Of a stretch of DNA of 64,000 nucleotides, positions 24,345 to 32,880 are shown one piece after another; positions within the stretch are counted from its first letter, which is position 1; each line of letters starts with the position of its first letter. Source of the DNA: Fodinibacter sp963811825 (GTDB lineage: Bacteria > Actinomycetota > Actinomycetes > Actinomycetales > Dermatophilaceae); assembly GCA_963811825.1 (NCBI GenBank), contig CAWESS010000033.1:62001-126000 (forward strand), in the 5' to 3' direction. The notes under the pieces were generated by a model. It saw only the letters and a list, made by a program, of their open reading frames with translations. It was not told the DNA's origin and did no database searches. A program made the position numbers and the translations under genes.

Positions 24345-24940
24345 CTATCAACCGCCTCGCTGACCGCGCGCTCTCACTTCGCGTCGCCGTCCTCGTCGTT
24401 GCCACCATCGCCAGCGCTGTGCTGCAGTCCATCGTGCAGCAAGGACCGCTCAACGGCTTCTACGCCGCGTCCGGCTACCCCGTCCCGTACTACGTCGGCC
24501 AAACGTCGTTCAGTGCAGACAAGCTCGAGGGTTGGTATCGGACCATGGATGCCGCCGGAACCCTGGGCGTCTACTGGCAGACCCAGTTCGTCGACTTCAC
24601 CTTCATCATCGCGACGGCCTTGCTGCACTTCTGGCTGCTCGTCCTCGTTGCGCGGATGCTCCCAGCCGGCACTTGGAGGCGCGTGGCCATCGCGTTCGTC
24701 ACCGTCGGTCTCGCAGCCCCGGCCTTCGACGCGCTCGAGAACCTCGTCTCGTTCGTCGCCCTCGCCAACCCGGCGGAGATCAACCCCGTCGTGGCCATCG
24801 TGTACTCCTCGATCGCCGTGCTCAAGTTCGCAGGCTTCTTCGCCGTGTACCTCTGGGTAGCGGTGGGCGTCGTGACAGCGGTGATCCTTCGTGTGCGGGC
24901 GCACTCCAACCCCGCTGTTCTGATCCGGGCTACCCGATGA
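24338..24940 (+). CDS. Four-helix membrane protein of unknown function
   Basis: 200 residues from ATG 24338, probably leaderless because the -10 ends eight bases upstream. Four hydrophobic segments are seen at about residues 13-30, 83-105, 112-135 and 160-185. A soluble loop (SGYPVPYYVGQTSFSADKLEGWYRTM) lies between the first two. I do not recognise a named family. It is paired with the divergent MarR regulator and is probably induced when that repressor binds its ligand. Confidence 0.75.
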   Translation: MESINRLADRALSLRVAVLVVATIASAVLQSIVQQGPLNGFYAASGYPVPYYVGQTSFSADKLEGWYRTMDAAGTLGVYWQTQFVDFTFIIATALLHFWLLVLVARMLPAGTWRRVAIAFVTVGLAAPAFDALENLVSFVALANPAEINPVVAIVYSSIAVLKFAGFFAVYLWVAVGVVTAVILRVRAHSNPAVLIRATR

Positions 24941-24965
24941 CCACCGGGGGCGACGATCGGTCGGC

Positions 24966-25061
24966 CTGGTCTCCGGAGCCACTGGGATCGTCGGGAGCCG
25001 GCTGGTCAAGCAGCTGCTGTGCCAAGGGGTGAAGACAACGGCGGCCGTCCGATCGCCTGAA
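24966..25061 (+). pseudogene. N-terminal fragment of an NmrA-like/atypical SDR gene
   Basis: In one frame the DNA reads LVSGATGIVGSRLVKQLLCQ then GVKTTAAVRSP, the first beta-alpha-beta unit of an NAD(P)-binding atypical SDR with the GATGxVG motif. No upstream start in frame and no downstream domain are present. The stretch stops at a strong hairpin. It is a gene scrap within the 24.9-25.45 kb gap; the remainder of that gap shows no coding pattern. Confidence 0.6.
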
Positions 25062-25064
25062 CCG

Positions 25065-25106
25065 CCGCGGCATAGTGAAGACGTTGAGCGTCTTCCTATG
25101 CCGCGG
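25065..25106. repeat. 18-bp stem inverted repeat
   Basis: CCGCGGCATAG-T-GAAGACG and CGTCTTC-CTATGCCGCGG pair with one bulged T and a five-base loop TTGAG. It could be a terminator hairpin of the lost SDR gene or the end of an inserted element. No U-tract and no flanking target duplication were seen. Confidence 0.6.
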
Positions 25107-25450
25107 ACAGTGCGTCTGGCGAAGCCGGCGCGCGTCACCCTGAAGTGACTGACGTCGATCATGGTCGGATGCCAGCCCTAGTCCGTGGACCGGCACGTTC
25201 AGCGCGGCGAGTGAGTACCGGCGGGACCGGCCTTCTGACCATAGTCACCTGCCCTTCCGTTCTGAAACCTCCGCCTCTGGCGTCGTCGAGACCGCGAAAC
25301 GGTACGCCGTTGACGGGCTGGCGTCGGGACTGAGGCGTGGTCAACCGGGGTGTCCAAACCCGCCCGCGTCTGAAAACCTATGAGCGAAGCCGGAGCCCGC
25401 GCGTCGCCTAGTCCGGGCCGCCTCCGGCTCGCATCCCCAGGAGGGCACCC
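25107..25450. other. Non-coding stretch before the FMN reductase
   Basis: About 340 bases with no frame showing protein-like composition. It contains a TGTCCAA motif at about 25350 that recurs in the LLM-gene promoter palindrome. Any promoter of the FMN reductase must lie here. Nothing else is recognised. Confidence 0.4.
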
Positions 25451-26021
25451 ATGAGCACGTACAAGGTCGGGTACTTCGTCGGCAGCCTGTCATCCACGTC
25501 GATCAACCGGGTCCTCAGCCGGGCGCTGATCCGGCTCGCGCCAGATGACCTGGACTTCACCGAGCTTCCGATCGGCAACCTGCCGCTGTACAGCCCGGAC
25601 TTCGACAGCGACTTCCCCGCGCGGCCAAGGGCCCTCAAGGACGCGATCGCCGCCTCGGACGCGGTGCTGTTCGTCACCCCCGAGTACAACCGCTCAATCC
25701 CTGGCGCGTTGAAGAACGCCATCGACTGGGCGTCCCGTCCGTGGGGGCAGAACTCCTTCGACCACATGCCGGCGGCCGTCATCGGCGCCTCGCCGGGACA
25801 GATCGGAACCGCCGTCGGCGCAGCAGAGCCTGCGGGCGGTGCTGAGCTTCTGCAACGCCCGCCAGATGACCGCCCCCGAGGCCTACATCACCCTCACTCC
25901 CGGCCTTATCACCGACGACGGCGAGGTCACCAACGAGTCGACCGCGGCGTTCCTGGCCGACTTCATGAAGGAGTACCACGTCCACATCCAGCGTGTCCTC
26001 ACCGTCCTCCCCCGGTCCTGA
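25451..26021 (+). CDS. NADPH-dependent FMN reductase (NAD(P)H:quinone/azo-reductase type), frameshifted
   Basis: About 190 residues from ATG 25451, with SD AGGAGG at 25439-25444. The flavodoxin-like fold shows VGYFVGSLSSTSINRVLSRAL (FMN phosphate loop), VLFVTPEYNRSIPGALKNAIDWASRPWG (the conserved PEYN-x-SxPGxLKNAIDW motif) and, after an indel near 25822, LRAVLSFCNARQM. It reduces FMN or quinones with NADPH. It lies in the plasticity zone with the LLM/FMN-reductase pair and may share a redox role. Confidence 0.87.
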
Positions 26022-26072
26022 ACCGGCCAGGGAGCCAAAGCGCCCCTGGTGAGGGGATGGAGTAGGCAGCAC

Positions 26073-26226
26073 GCCGCCACCGAGGACTTCGGGACCGCGA
26101 ACGGGCCGCCGGGCAGTTCTCCGCGCTGCTCGGTGCGCGCACCTTCGCGATCTCGCCCCAATCAGCCCGCCGCACGGTCAGGGACGAGTTCGCCGACCCT
26201 GTCCCCTTCGAACTGCTGAGACAGCA
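26073..26226 (+). pseudogene. C-terminal fragment of a CE1759-type FMN reductase
   Basis: AATEDFGT is followed, after a small indel, by RAAGQFSALLGARTFAIS then ARRTVRDEFADPVPFELL. This parallels the C-terminal third of the intact reductase at 27630-28247 (AATEDFGT, then ELAALLGTSV, RRTVHDEFAAPTPFELL). It is a truncated paralogue, not an exact copy, so it is not a recent local duplication. Confidence 0.65.
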
Positions 26227-26368
26227 CGTGGATGCGGCTACCCGAAGTATGCGGATGCTCGTCGACCGCCGGCAAGCCCTCATCGGACGCCGGGTCCAAA
26301 CCGTCAACCGGCTCCACACCCGGCTGGCCGAGCTGGTCACCGACGCGACGATCCCAACTCCGCCCTGA
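26227..26368 (+). mobile_element. IS110-family transposase fragment
   Basis: DAATRSMRMLVDRRQALIGR then RVQTVNRLHTRLAEL resembles the central segment of IS110-type DEDD transposases, where LRxLxRxRxxLVxxRTxxxNRLxxxL is typical. The frame ends at TGA 26366-26368. Neither the DEDD catalytic core nor the C-terminal Tnp_20 domain is present. It is fused directly to the FMN-reductase scrap before it. Confidence 0.55.
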
Positions 26369-26428
26369 ACAGCGAGGGCGGGCGTACCACCGGAATAGTT
26401 GAAGCAGCAAGTATGTTGGACAAGTCGT

Positions 26429-26451
26429 GACACACCGGTTGGCGGTGTGTC
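26429..26451. promoter_or_regulatory. Palindrome upstream of the LLM/FMN-reductase operon
   Basis: GACACACCG-GTTGG-CGGTGTGTC is a perfect nine-base inverted repeat with a five-base spacer. It is flanked by TTGGAC (26415-26420) and GTCCAA (26449-26454), which extend the symmetry. It lies 27 bases before the ATG at 26479 and is a strong candidate operator for an unlinked or neighbouring repressor. Confidence 0.6.
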
Positions 26452-26478
26452 CAAGCCGTTCACGTTTGCGAGGTCGTC

Positions 26479-27633
26479 ATGCAGATCGGAATCTTCACTG
26501 TCGGTGACGTCACCACCGACCCCACCACGGGCCGGACCCCGACCGAGAACGAGCGCATCAAGGCCACCGTGACCATCGCGAAGAAGGCCGAGGAGGTCGG
26601 GCTCGACGTCTTCGCCACTGGGGAGCACCACAACCCGCCGTTCGTCGCCTCCAACCCGACGGCCACGCTGGCCTACATCGGCGCGCAGACCGAGCGGATC
26701 ATCCTGTCGACCGCGACGACACTGATCACCACCACCGACCCGGTGCTCATCGCCGAGGACTACGCCAAGGTCCAGCACCTCCTCGACGGCCGCGTGGACT
26801 TGATGATGGGCCGCGGCAACACCGGCCCCGTCTACCCGTGGTTCGGCAAGGACATCCGCGACGGCATCCCGCTTGCGATCGAGAACTACGCGTTACTGCG
26901 GCGGCTGTGGCGCGAGGACGTCGTGAGCTGGAAAGGCACGTACCGCACCCCGTTGCAGGGGTACACGTCCACGCCGCGCCCGCTGGACGGCATCGCGCCG
27001 TTCGTGTGGCACGGCTCCATCCGTTCCCCGGAGATCGCCGAGCAGGCCGCCTACTACGGTGACGGGTTCTTCCACAACCACATCTTCTGGCCGATCTCCC
27101 ACACCCGCCAGATGGTCGACCAGTACCGCCGCCGCTTCGAGCACTACGGGCACGGCCCAGCCGACACCGCGATCGTTGGTCTTGGCGGACAGTTCTTCAT
27201 GCGAAAGAACAGCCAGGCCGCGGTGAAGGAGTTCCGCCCCTACTTCGACAACGCCCCCGTCTACGGGCACGGCCCATCGCTGGAGGACTTCATGCAGCAG
27301 ACTCCGCTGACCGTCGGCTCACCGCAGCAGGTGCTCGAGCGCACCCTGGGCTTTCGCGACCACGCGGGCCACTACCAGCGCCAGCTCTTCCTGCTCGACC
27401 ACGCCGGCCTGCCGCTGAAAACCGTGCTGGAGCAGCTCGACCTGCTCGGCGAGATCCTTCCCGAGATGCGTAAGGGGTTTGCGCAGGGCCGGCCGCCGCA
27501 CATCCCCGACGCGCCCACCCACGCCACCTTGGTCGCCGCCGCCGGCGGCGGCAAGGACGCCACGGTGTACGTCGCAGCCGACGACGTGACCGGCCACCGC
27601 GCCGAGGAGCAGCTTGGGCAGGTGCAGGCATGA
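26479..27633 (+). CDS. LLM class flavin-dependent oxidoreductase (CE1758 family)
   Basis: 384-residue TIM-barrel flavin monooxygenase-like protein starting MQIGIFTVGDV. Typical segments are ATGEHHNPPFVASNPTATLAYIGAQTERI, LSTATTLITTTDPVLIAEDYAKVQHLLDGRVDLMMGRGNTGPVYPWFG and WHGSIRSPEIAEQAAYYGDGFF. This subfamily is found next to a CE1759-type FMN reductase, and the stop here overlaps that gene's start (ATGA). The pair forms a two-component system in which the reductase supplies FMNH2. The substrate is unknown. Confidence 0.92.
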   Translation: MQIGIFTVGDVTTDPTTGRTPTENERIKATVTIAKKAEEVGLDVFATGEHHNPPFVASNPTATLAYIGAQTERIILSTATTLITTTDPVLIAEDYAKVQHLLDGRVDLMMGRGNTGPVYPWFGKDIRDGIPLAIENYALLRRLWREDVVSWKGTYRTPLQGYTSTPRPLDGIAPFVWHGSIRSPEIAEQAAYYGDGFFHNHIFWPISHTRQMVDQYRRRFEHYGHGPADTAIVGLGGQFFMRKNSQAAVKEFRPYFDNAPVYGHGPSLEDFMQQTPLTVGSPQQVLERTLGFRDHAGHYQRQLFLLDHAGLPLKTVLEQLDLLGEILPEMRKGFAQGRPPHIPDAPTHATLVAAAGGGKDATVYVAADDVTGHRAEEQLGQVQA

Positions 27634-28247
27634 CCGCGATCGTCGTGGTCTCCGCCGGCCTGGGTGTGCCGTCCTCGACCCGGCTGCTCGCCGATCGCCT
27701 CGCGGCCACCACCGCCGAGACGATCGTTGACGTCGACGTGGTCAACGTCGAGCTGCGCGACGTCGCCCACGAGCTGACCGACCACCTGCTGACCGGCTTC
27801 CCCAGCCCCACGCTCGCCGTCGCCCTCGACGCCGTCCGCCGGGCGGACGGCCTCATCGTGGTCACCCCGGTGTTCTCGGCGTCGTACTCGGGACTGTTCA
27901 AGACCTTCTTCGACGTCCTCGAGGCGGGCACCCTTGACGGCACACCGGTGCTCGTGGCCGCCACAGGGGGAACGGCCCGACACTCGTTGGTGCTCGAGCA
28001 CGCACTTCGCCCACTGTTCAGCTACCTGCACGCGGTGGTCGTGCCCACCGGTGTCTTCGCCGCCACCGAGGACTTCGGCACCACCGGACTTGACGCCCGC
28101 ATCGCACGGGCAGTCGGCGAGCTCGCCGCACTGCTGGGAACGAGCGTCTCAGCGGCGGTCGGGCATCCTGGACGGCGCACCGTGCACGACGAGTTCGCTG
28201 CCCCGACTCCGTTCGAGCTGCTGCTGCAGCAAGTTGGCGCGACCTGA
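27630..28247 (+). CDS. FMN reductase, CE1759 family (LLM partner)
   Basis: 205-residue flavodoxin-like NAD(P)H:FMN oxidoreductase starting at ATG 27630 inside the stop of the LLM gene. It carries the SAGLGVPSSTRLLADRLA phosphate-binding loop, VVTPVFSASYSGLFKTFFDVLE and VLVAATGGTARHSLVLEHALRPLFSYLHA, and ends RRTVHDEFAAPTPFELLLQQV. It supplies reduced flavin to the coupled monooxygenase. Confidence 0.92.
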   Translation: MTAIVVVSAGLGVPSSTRLLADRLAATTAETIVDVDVVNVELRDVAHELTDHLLTGFPSPTLAVALDAVRRADGLIVVTPVFSASYSGLFKTFFDVLEAGTLDGTPVLVAATGGTARHSLVLEHALRPLFSYLHAVVVPTGVFAATEDFGTTGLDARIARAVGELAALLGTSVSAAVGHPGRRTVHDEFAAPTPFELLLQQVGAT

Positions 28248-28318
28248 CCAGGAAGCGACACGATCATGTCTCACGCGTCCCAAGGGGCTTGCCCAACGTC
28301 TCCGCGCGTTCTGCGGCG

Positions 28319-28408
28319 AAGAGGGTTGAGCCCGAGCCGCTCGGCCAGGTACTTGGTGACGAGTTGGCCGCGCACACTGTTTCCGGCGGCGTCCAAGGGC
28401 GGAGGGTA
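28319..28408 (-). pseudogene. C-terminal fragment of a glutaminase gene
   Basis: Thirty codons read YPPPLDAAGNSVRGQLVTKY then LAERLGLNPL, which closely resembles the conserved C-terminal end of GlsA-type glutaminases (SPPLDxxGNSVRG, followed by a final helix). The catalytic N-terminal domain is absent. It lies in the 28.25-28.63 kb gap, which is otherwise without a recognisable gene. Confidence 0.6.
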
Positions 28409-28630
28409 GGTTGCCACACGTGCCAGGTCATGGTCGGCATCGTCACCGGGCCCGCCGCTGCCCAGTGAGCAACGTCGACCTTCGTCTGCATACTGGTCGT
28501 GCGGTCGCTCGTCACGGAGGGATCTGCGTGGAGTATGAGAACCGCGCATGGGACCTCCACCGCGAGCGGAGGCCACGGCCAGGATCATCGCGTCGTTCCC
28601 GCAGGGACGCAACCCAGCGAGTGTGAGGAC

Positions 28631-29092
28631 ATGGAAGCCATGGTGGAACAACGCAACATAGTTGTGGACTGGAAGCGGTTGTGGGCCGGTGGCCTGGCCA
28701 CCGCAGGGGTGGCGGCACTCATCGCGTGGCTGGGCACTCTTCTCTGTCGCGCACTGCTGGACATCGACGTCGCCGATTCGGCGGCCGCGCTCGACGTGAC
28801 CGACACCTTCGTGGGGAACTACGCCCTGACAGCGGCTCTCTTTGCGCTGGTCGCGACCGCGCTGGCTCACGTTCTGTCGCTGACCACTCCCACACCACGC
28901 GCGTTCTTCTCGTGGATCGTGGGCCTGCTGACAGCCGCAGCGGTCGTCCTGCCGTTCACGCGTGGGAATGACCTCGCGATCCAGGTGTCCGCGGCCGTCA
29001 TCAACCTGCTCATCGGGGCAGCCATCGGATCGCTGCTCTCCACCGTCCTCTCGCGCACGGTCTTCGACCGCGAGCGCTCCTGGCAGGGGTGA
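28631..29092 (+). CDS. DUF6069-like four-helix membrane protein
   Basis: 153 residues from ATG 28631; ATG 28640 is an alternative, with GAGGA upstream of both. Four hydrophobic helices are seen: GLATAGVAALIAWLGTLLCRAL, NYALTAALFALVATALAHVL, FFSWIVGLLTAAAVVLPF and VINLLIGAAIGSLLSTVL. The pattern fits the DUF6069 family of small actinobacterial membrane proteins. Function is unknown. Confidence 0.8.
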   Translation: MEAMVEQRNIVVDWKRLWAGGLATAGVAALIAWLGTLLCRALLDIDVADSAAALDVTDTFVGNYALTAALFALVATALAHVLSLTTPTPRAFFSWIVGLLTAAAVVLPFTRGNDLAIQVSAAVINLLIGAAIGSLLSTVLSRTVFDRERSWQG

Positions 29093-29140
29093 GCCAAGCC
29101 GCAGCTCGGGGACTTGCGGGTGCCCCGCCCTCGCGTGGGG

Positions 29141-29374
29141 TCAGGCGCTGAGAGCGCGACGCTGGTGGTAGGCGCGCAGGTTCTCCATGAGGATGCCGCG
29201 GATCTCCTCGGCCTCCGGGCCCTCCTGCGCGTCGACGCTCGCGAGGAGGTCGTCGATCTCGGAGGGGGTGCGGTAGTGCGCCAGGTCGGCGCGCAGGGCG
29301 TTGTGGGCGGCGCGGGCCTCGCGGCGCTCACGAAGCTCGTCCTTGACGGTGGTCCACAGGGTTGAGGTGTTCAT
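29141..29374 (-). CDS. Small conserved charged protein
   Basis: 77 residues from ATG 29372-29374 (MNTSTLWTTVKDELRERREARAAHNALRADLAHYRTPSEIDDLLASV...). It is helical, highly charged and has no membrane segment. Similar short proteins occur in many actinomycetes. The role is unknown. It converges on the DUF6069-like gene with a 48-base gap. Confidence 0.7.
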   Translation of the reverse strand: MNTSTLWTTVKDELRERREARAAHNALRADLAHYRTPSEIDDLLASVDAQEGPEAEEIRGILMENLRAYHQRRALSA

Positions 29375-29483
29375 GTCCCAAGTCTGGGGCGGTAAATCCC
29401 ATGCGTCTAATGAAATCAGCACATACTACTCATGCGGAATCGCCATAATATCGAGCGGGTCGCACTGTCGACTCACGGTCCGA

Positions 29484-31457
29484 TCAGTCCTCCTGGAACA
29501 CCTGCCACCTCAACTCCTCGCGCTCGCGACAGGCCTGGGCAATGCGCGCGAGCTGCTCCGGGGAGGCCGGTAGGTCGTAGACCTCGCTCACGAAGCGAGG
29601 GATGTCCGGGCGGTAGTCGTGCCCCGACGCCTGGTAGGTGCCGGCCACCTGAGCGTTCTTGACGTCGACGAGGGTCTGGAAGAACGTCGTGACCGGCCGC
29701 CAGCGCAGATGCTGCGGGATGCCGCGAGGGCTGGCGCCGTCGATGTGCTCGACCACGGGCCGCCGGGGTCCGAGCCAGGCGGGAGCGGTCGTCAGCAGGT
29801 CGGGGCCGAACCTGGTCACGCCGTCGTTGTCGTGGCTGAGCATGACGTATGGCGGCATCCTTCCCCGCTCGGTACGGATGTCGAGCAGCTGGTCGATGTC
29901 GTTGACCACGGCGACACTGCCCTTGTCGACGTCGAGGCGGTCCGGGCCGGTGACCTCGTGCATCCACTCACTGCCGTAGGGAGTGCCGAGCCACAGGGCA
30001 TGGTCGATGCCGAGGGCCCGGAGGCCCAGGGTTCCCCGGTGCAGGAAGACGTCCTGGCTGGTGTGCGCACCGAGGCTCTCACCGAACAGGACCACCCGCG
30101 GGCGGCGTCCTTCCATGAGCCGGAGCCGCTCGAGGATGCGCAGCCACAGCAGCGAGTTCTGCTCGCGGGCCTGCCCCACCCTCCCCAGCGAGAGCGGCGA
30201 GGGGCGCCGGGCGTACTGCATCGTCACCGAGGCGATGTCGCCCCTCGAGAGGTACTGCGCCGCCGCCAGGGCGACGTAGTTGACATAGCCGAACCCGGTC
30301 GGCGACACGAGCATGAGCACCGACCGGTCGAAGGCGCCGGTTCTCTCCATCTCGGCCAGGGCGAGGTCGACCCGTTCGCGGACCGTCGGCGCGCTGTCGA
30401 GACCGACGTAGACCTGCACCGGGGCGGCGAGGGCCGGTTCGCCCGTGACGGTCTCGATGGACAGGTCTGGCAGTCCCGCCGGGCGGTCAGGCACCGGGGT
30501 GGGGCGAACGTGGGTGAGCATGTGCCGGCGGCCCTCCCTCCCCAGCGTGGCCCATGGCACGAGGCTGCCCGACCCGCCGCTGAGGGTCGGGCCGATCCAC
30601 CGGTCACCCTCGCCGCCACCGAACACCGGTTCCTCGGCTGTGGCGCCGGCCTCGAAGCCGCGTATCGCCCGCCTCCACATCACCGAGGTTCCCGCGGCAA
30701 GCAACCCAAGGGTGGCTCCGTGCACGGCGAGGCGCCACGCGTGTGGCCCGCCCGGTAGGCGGGTCGCGAGCCGCGCACCGGCTGCGCCGGCCAGCAGGTG
30801 CTCGGCGTAGGCGGCCGCGGTGAGTCCGCCCTCCACACCGGCGGCCACGAGCAGCGATCGCGTCAGGGGTGGCGAGGTCGGCCTCTCCGTGTCGTCCCCA
30901 CCGACCGCGAGCGGGCGGCGGCGGTCGACGACGAAGGCGATGAACAGCCCGAGTGGGACCGCGATCGGCAACGAGGCCACCTTGCCCCCGGCACCCACCC
31001 GGGAGTCGACAACCCGAAGGGCCGCTCGTGAGACCTCGAGGCTCAGCGCCGCCACTCCGGTCGTGGCAGCTCGCCAACCGGCTTGTCGCACCCAACCCCT
31101 CGCCATCGCCTCCCCAGGATGCGAGGGGAGCAGCCGCTGGAGTGCGAGCCCGACCGGGATCGCCGCCAGGTCGGCGGACAGCGTGAGTGCCCTCTGGACG
31201 GCTGGGACATCGCCTCGAGCCCCGACGGCGGGAATCCGCGCGATCTCGGCGGCTGCCGCCTGCAGGACGTCCTGCGCCCCGACGGCAAGCAGGTAGTGGA
31301 CCCCTGTCGCGATCCCCGTGACCAGACCCTGGTCCACGGCGCTGCGCCGAGCCAGGCCGGGAGCGAAGGTCTCCGGGATCTTTGCCGCTGCCACGACGAG
31401 CCCCACCTCGAGACCGAGGACGTTGGAGTGCGCGGTTGAGATCGCCGGGTTCCTCAC
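29484..31457 (-). CDS. Alpha/beta-hydrolase membrane protein (Abhydrolase_9 with N-terminal TM domain)
   Basis: 657 residues from ATG 31457. The N-terminal ~270 residues contain about six hydrophobic helices. The C-terminal ~370 residues form an alpha/beta-hydrolase domain with the nucleophile elbow VVLFGESLGAHTSQDV (Ser near residue 459), a YVNYVALAAAQYLSRGD segment and HDYRPDIP near the end. The two-part architecture matches the Abhydrolase_9_N and Abhydrolase_9 families of actinobacteria. It is probably a membrane-anchored esterase or lipase; the substrate is unknown. Confidence 0.88.
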   Translation of the reverse strand: MRNPAISTAHSNVLGLEVGLVVAAAKIPETFAPGLARRSAVDQGLVTGIATGVHYLLAVGAQDVLQAAAAEIARIPAVGARGDVPAVQRALTLSADLAAIPVGLALQRLLPSHPGEAMARGWVRQAGWRAATTGVAALSLEVSRAALRVVDSRVGAGGKVASLPIAVPLGLFIAFVVDRRRPLAVGGDDTERPTSPPLTRSLLVAAGVEGGLTAAAYAEHLLAGAAGARLATRLPGGPHAWRLAVHGATLGLLAAGTSVMWRRAIRGFEAGATAEEPVFGGGEGDRWIGPTLSGGSGSLVPWATLGREGRRHMLTHVRPTPVPDRPAGLPDLSIETVTGEPALAAPVQVYVGLDSAPTVRERVDLALAEMERTGAFDRSVLMLVSPTGFGYVNYVALAAAQYLSRGDIASVTMQYARRPSPLSLGRVGQAREQNSLLWLRILERLRLMEGRRPRVVLFGESLGAHTSQDVFLHRGTLGLRALGIDHALWLGTPYGSEWMHEVTGPDRLDVDKGSVAVVNDIDQLLDIRTERGRMPPYVMLSHDNDGVTRFGPDLLTTAPAWLGPRRPVVEHIDGASPRGIPQHLRWRPVTTFFQTLVDVKNAQVAGTYQASGHDYRPDIPRFVSEVYDLPASPEQLARIAQACREREELRWQVFQED

Positions 31458-31657
31458 GCGTGGTCCCTTCCTGGGGTTGACGTTCGCGCGGCCCGAGCAG
31501 ACTGCTCAGATGGAGCAGGCGCCATCACCGAAGCCACCTCCCCAGCCACCGCCGCGCATGCGCCAAGTCTGCTACCGGCGCGAAAGGTGGTGCCTCACCC
31601 CTCTCGGGTGGGCTCCTCCCGGGTGACCACCGCTCATCCGGCTGGTTTGATGTTCTC

Positions 31658-32788
31658 GTGAGCCAGACCGCGGACGGTGATGTCGACACGGCGGGTCTGC
31701 CCGCCGACCGGCCCCGCACCGTCGGCCGCCGGATCCTGTCCGGGTTGTTCAGCTACGGCATCGTCGTGCTCGCGCTCGTGTACCTCATCACGAACCTGCA
31801 GAGCGGAAGCTACAGCTCCGCGATCGCACTCATCACCGTTCCGATGCTCCTCGCGTCGGTCGCACTCGGGCTGGTCAACCTCATGACGAACTGGCCCCCG
31901 ATCGTCGTCGCCCTCCCGGGGCTGCGGGTGCGCGAGGCAGCGGTCGCCAACACGGCCGGTTCGGCCCTGTCGAACACCGTGCCCGAGGGCGGCGCCGTCG
32001 CGACCGGCGTCAACTACGCGATGCTCCGGTCGTGGGGGTTCACGATCGGCGACAGCACCTCCGAGGTGCTGGTCACCGGAACCTGGTCGCAGCTGACGAA
32101 GTACATCCTGCTGGCCCTGGGGCTGATCGCGGTCGTGCTCCAGGGCTGGGCGCCCGGGTGGGTGGATTGGCTGGCTGTCGGCCTGAGCGTGCTCGTCGCC
32201 CTCGCGCTGTGGCTGCTCTGGCGCATCCTGAACAGTTTCGCCTTCGCCTCCCGGCTCGGCGCGTGGTGCGACCGGGTGACGAACCGGGTTCGGCACCGCC
32301 TCACATGGGTCCCTGACCCCGGGCTCACCGAAGGCCTGCCATTGTTCCGCACCCAGATGGTGAGGCTGCTGCGGCTGTGCTGGGGCCGGCTGACCGTGAC
32401 GATGGTGGTCTCCCAGCTGACCGTGGTCGGGGTGCTCGGGCTGTGCGTGCGGATGCAGGGCCTGGACCGCTCGACGATCTCGTGGGCGGTCATCGTCGTG
32501 GCGTGGGGGCTGGTCACGTTTGCATCGCTGCTCATCCCCACCCCTGGCGGGCTCGGAGTTGCCGAGGTCGTGCTGGTCGGGGTGCTCGGTCACGGTCTGC
32601 CGCCCTCCGACCAGCCAGCGGTCCTCGCGGCAGTGCTGCTCTACCGCATCGCGACCTTCCTCGTACCGATCCCGATCGGCTTGACCACCTACCTCTACTG
32701 GCGCAGGTCGACCGCCTGGAGGCGCCCGGTCAACTCGCGAGGGCCGAGCGCCGAGCTCACCGCGGCGAACCCGAGCGTGGCGGCCTAG
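31658..32788 (+). CDS. Lysylphosphatidylglycerol synthase TM-region family protein (flippase-like)
   Basis: 376 residues from GTG 31658 with about eight membrane helices. GSALSNTVPEGGAVATGVNYAMLRSWG and LLIPTPGGLGVAEVVLVGVL are the two conserved re-entrant motifs of the LPG_synthase_TM (COG0392) family. The synthase catalytic domain of MprF is missing, so it is likely a stand-alone lipid or glycolipid flippase. Confidence 0.87.
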   Translation: MSQTADGDVDTAGLPADRPRTVGRRILSGLFSYGIVVLALVYLITNLQSGSYSSAIALITVPMLLASVALGLVNLMTNWPPIVVALPGLRVREAAVANTAGSALSNTVPEGGAVATGVNYAMLRSWGFTIGDSTSEVLVTGTWSQLTKYILLALGLIAVVLQGWAPGWVDWLAVGLSVLVALALWLLWRILNSFAFASRLGAWCDRVTNRVRHRLTWVPDPGLTEGLPLFRTQMVRLLRLCWGRLTVTMVVSQLTVVGVLGLCVRMQGLDRSTISWAVIVVAWGLVTFASLLIPTPGGLGVAEVVLVGVLGHGLPPSDQPAVLAAVLLYRIATFLVPIPIGLTTYLYWRRSTAWRRPVNSRGPSAELTAANPSVAA

Positions 32789-32880
32789 CGCACCACGAGA
32801 ATGCCGCTGGCCATCAGCGCGGAGCCAGCGAACCGGACGCGCCCTGCTCCGGCGGGTGGGCCATCAGGAGGCTGCCAACC

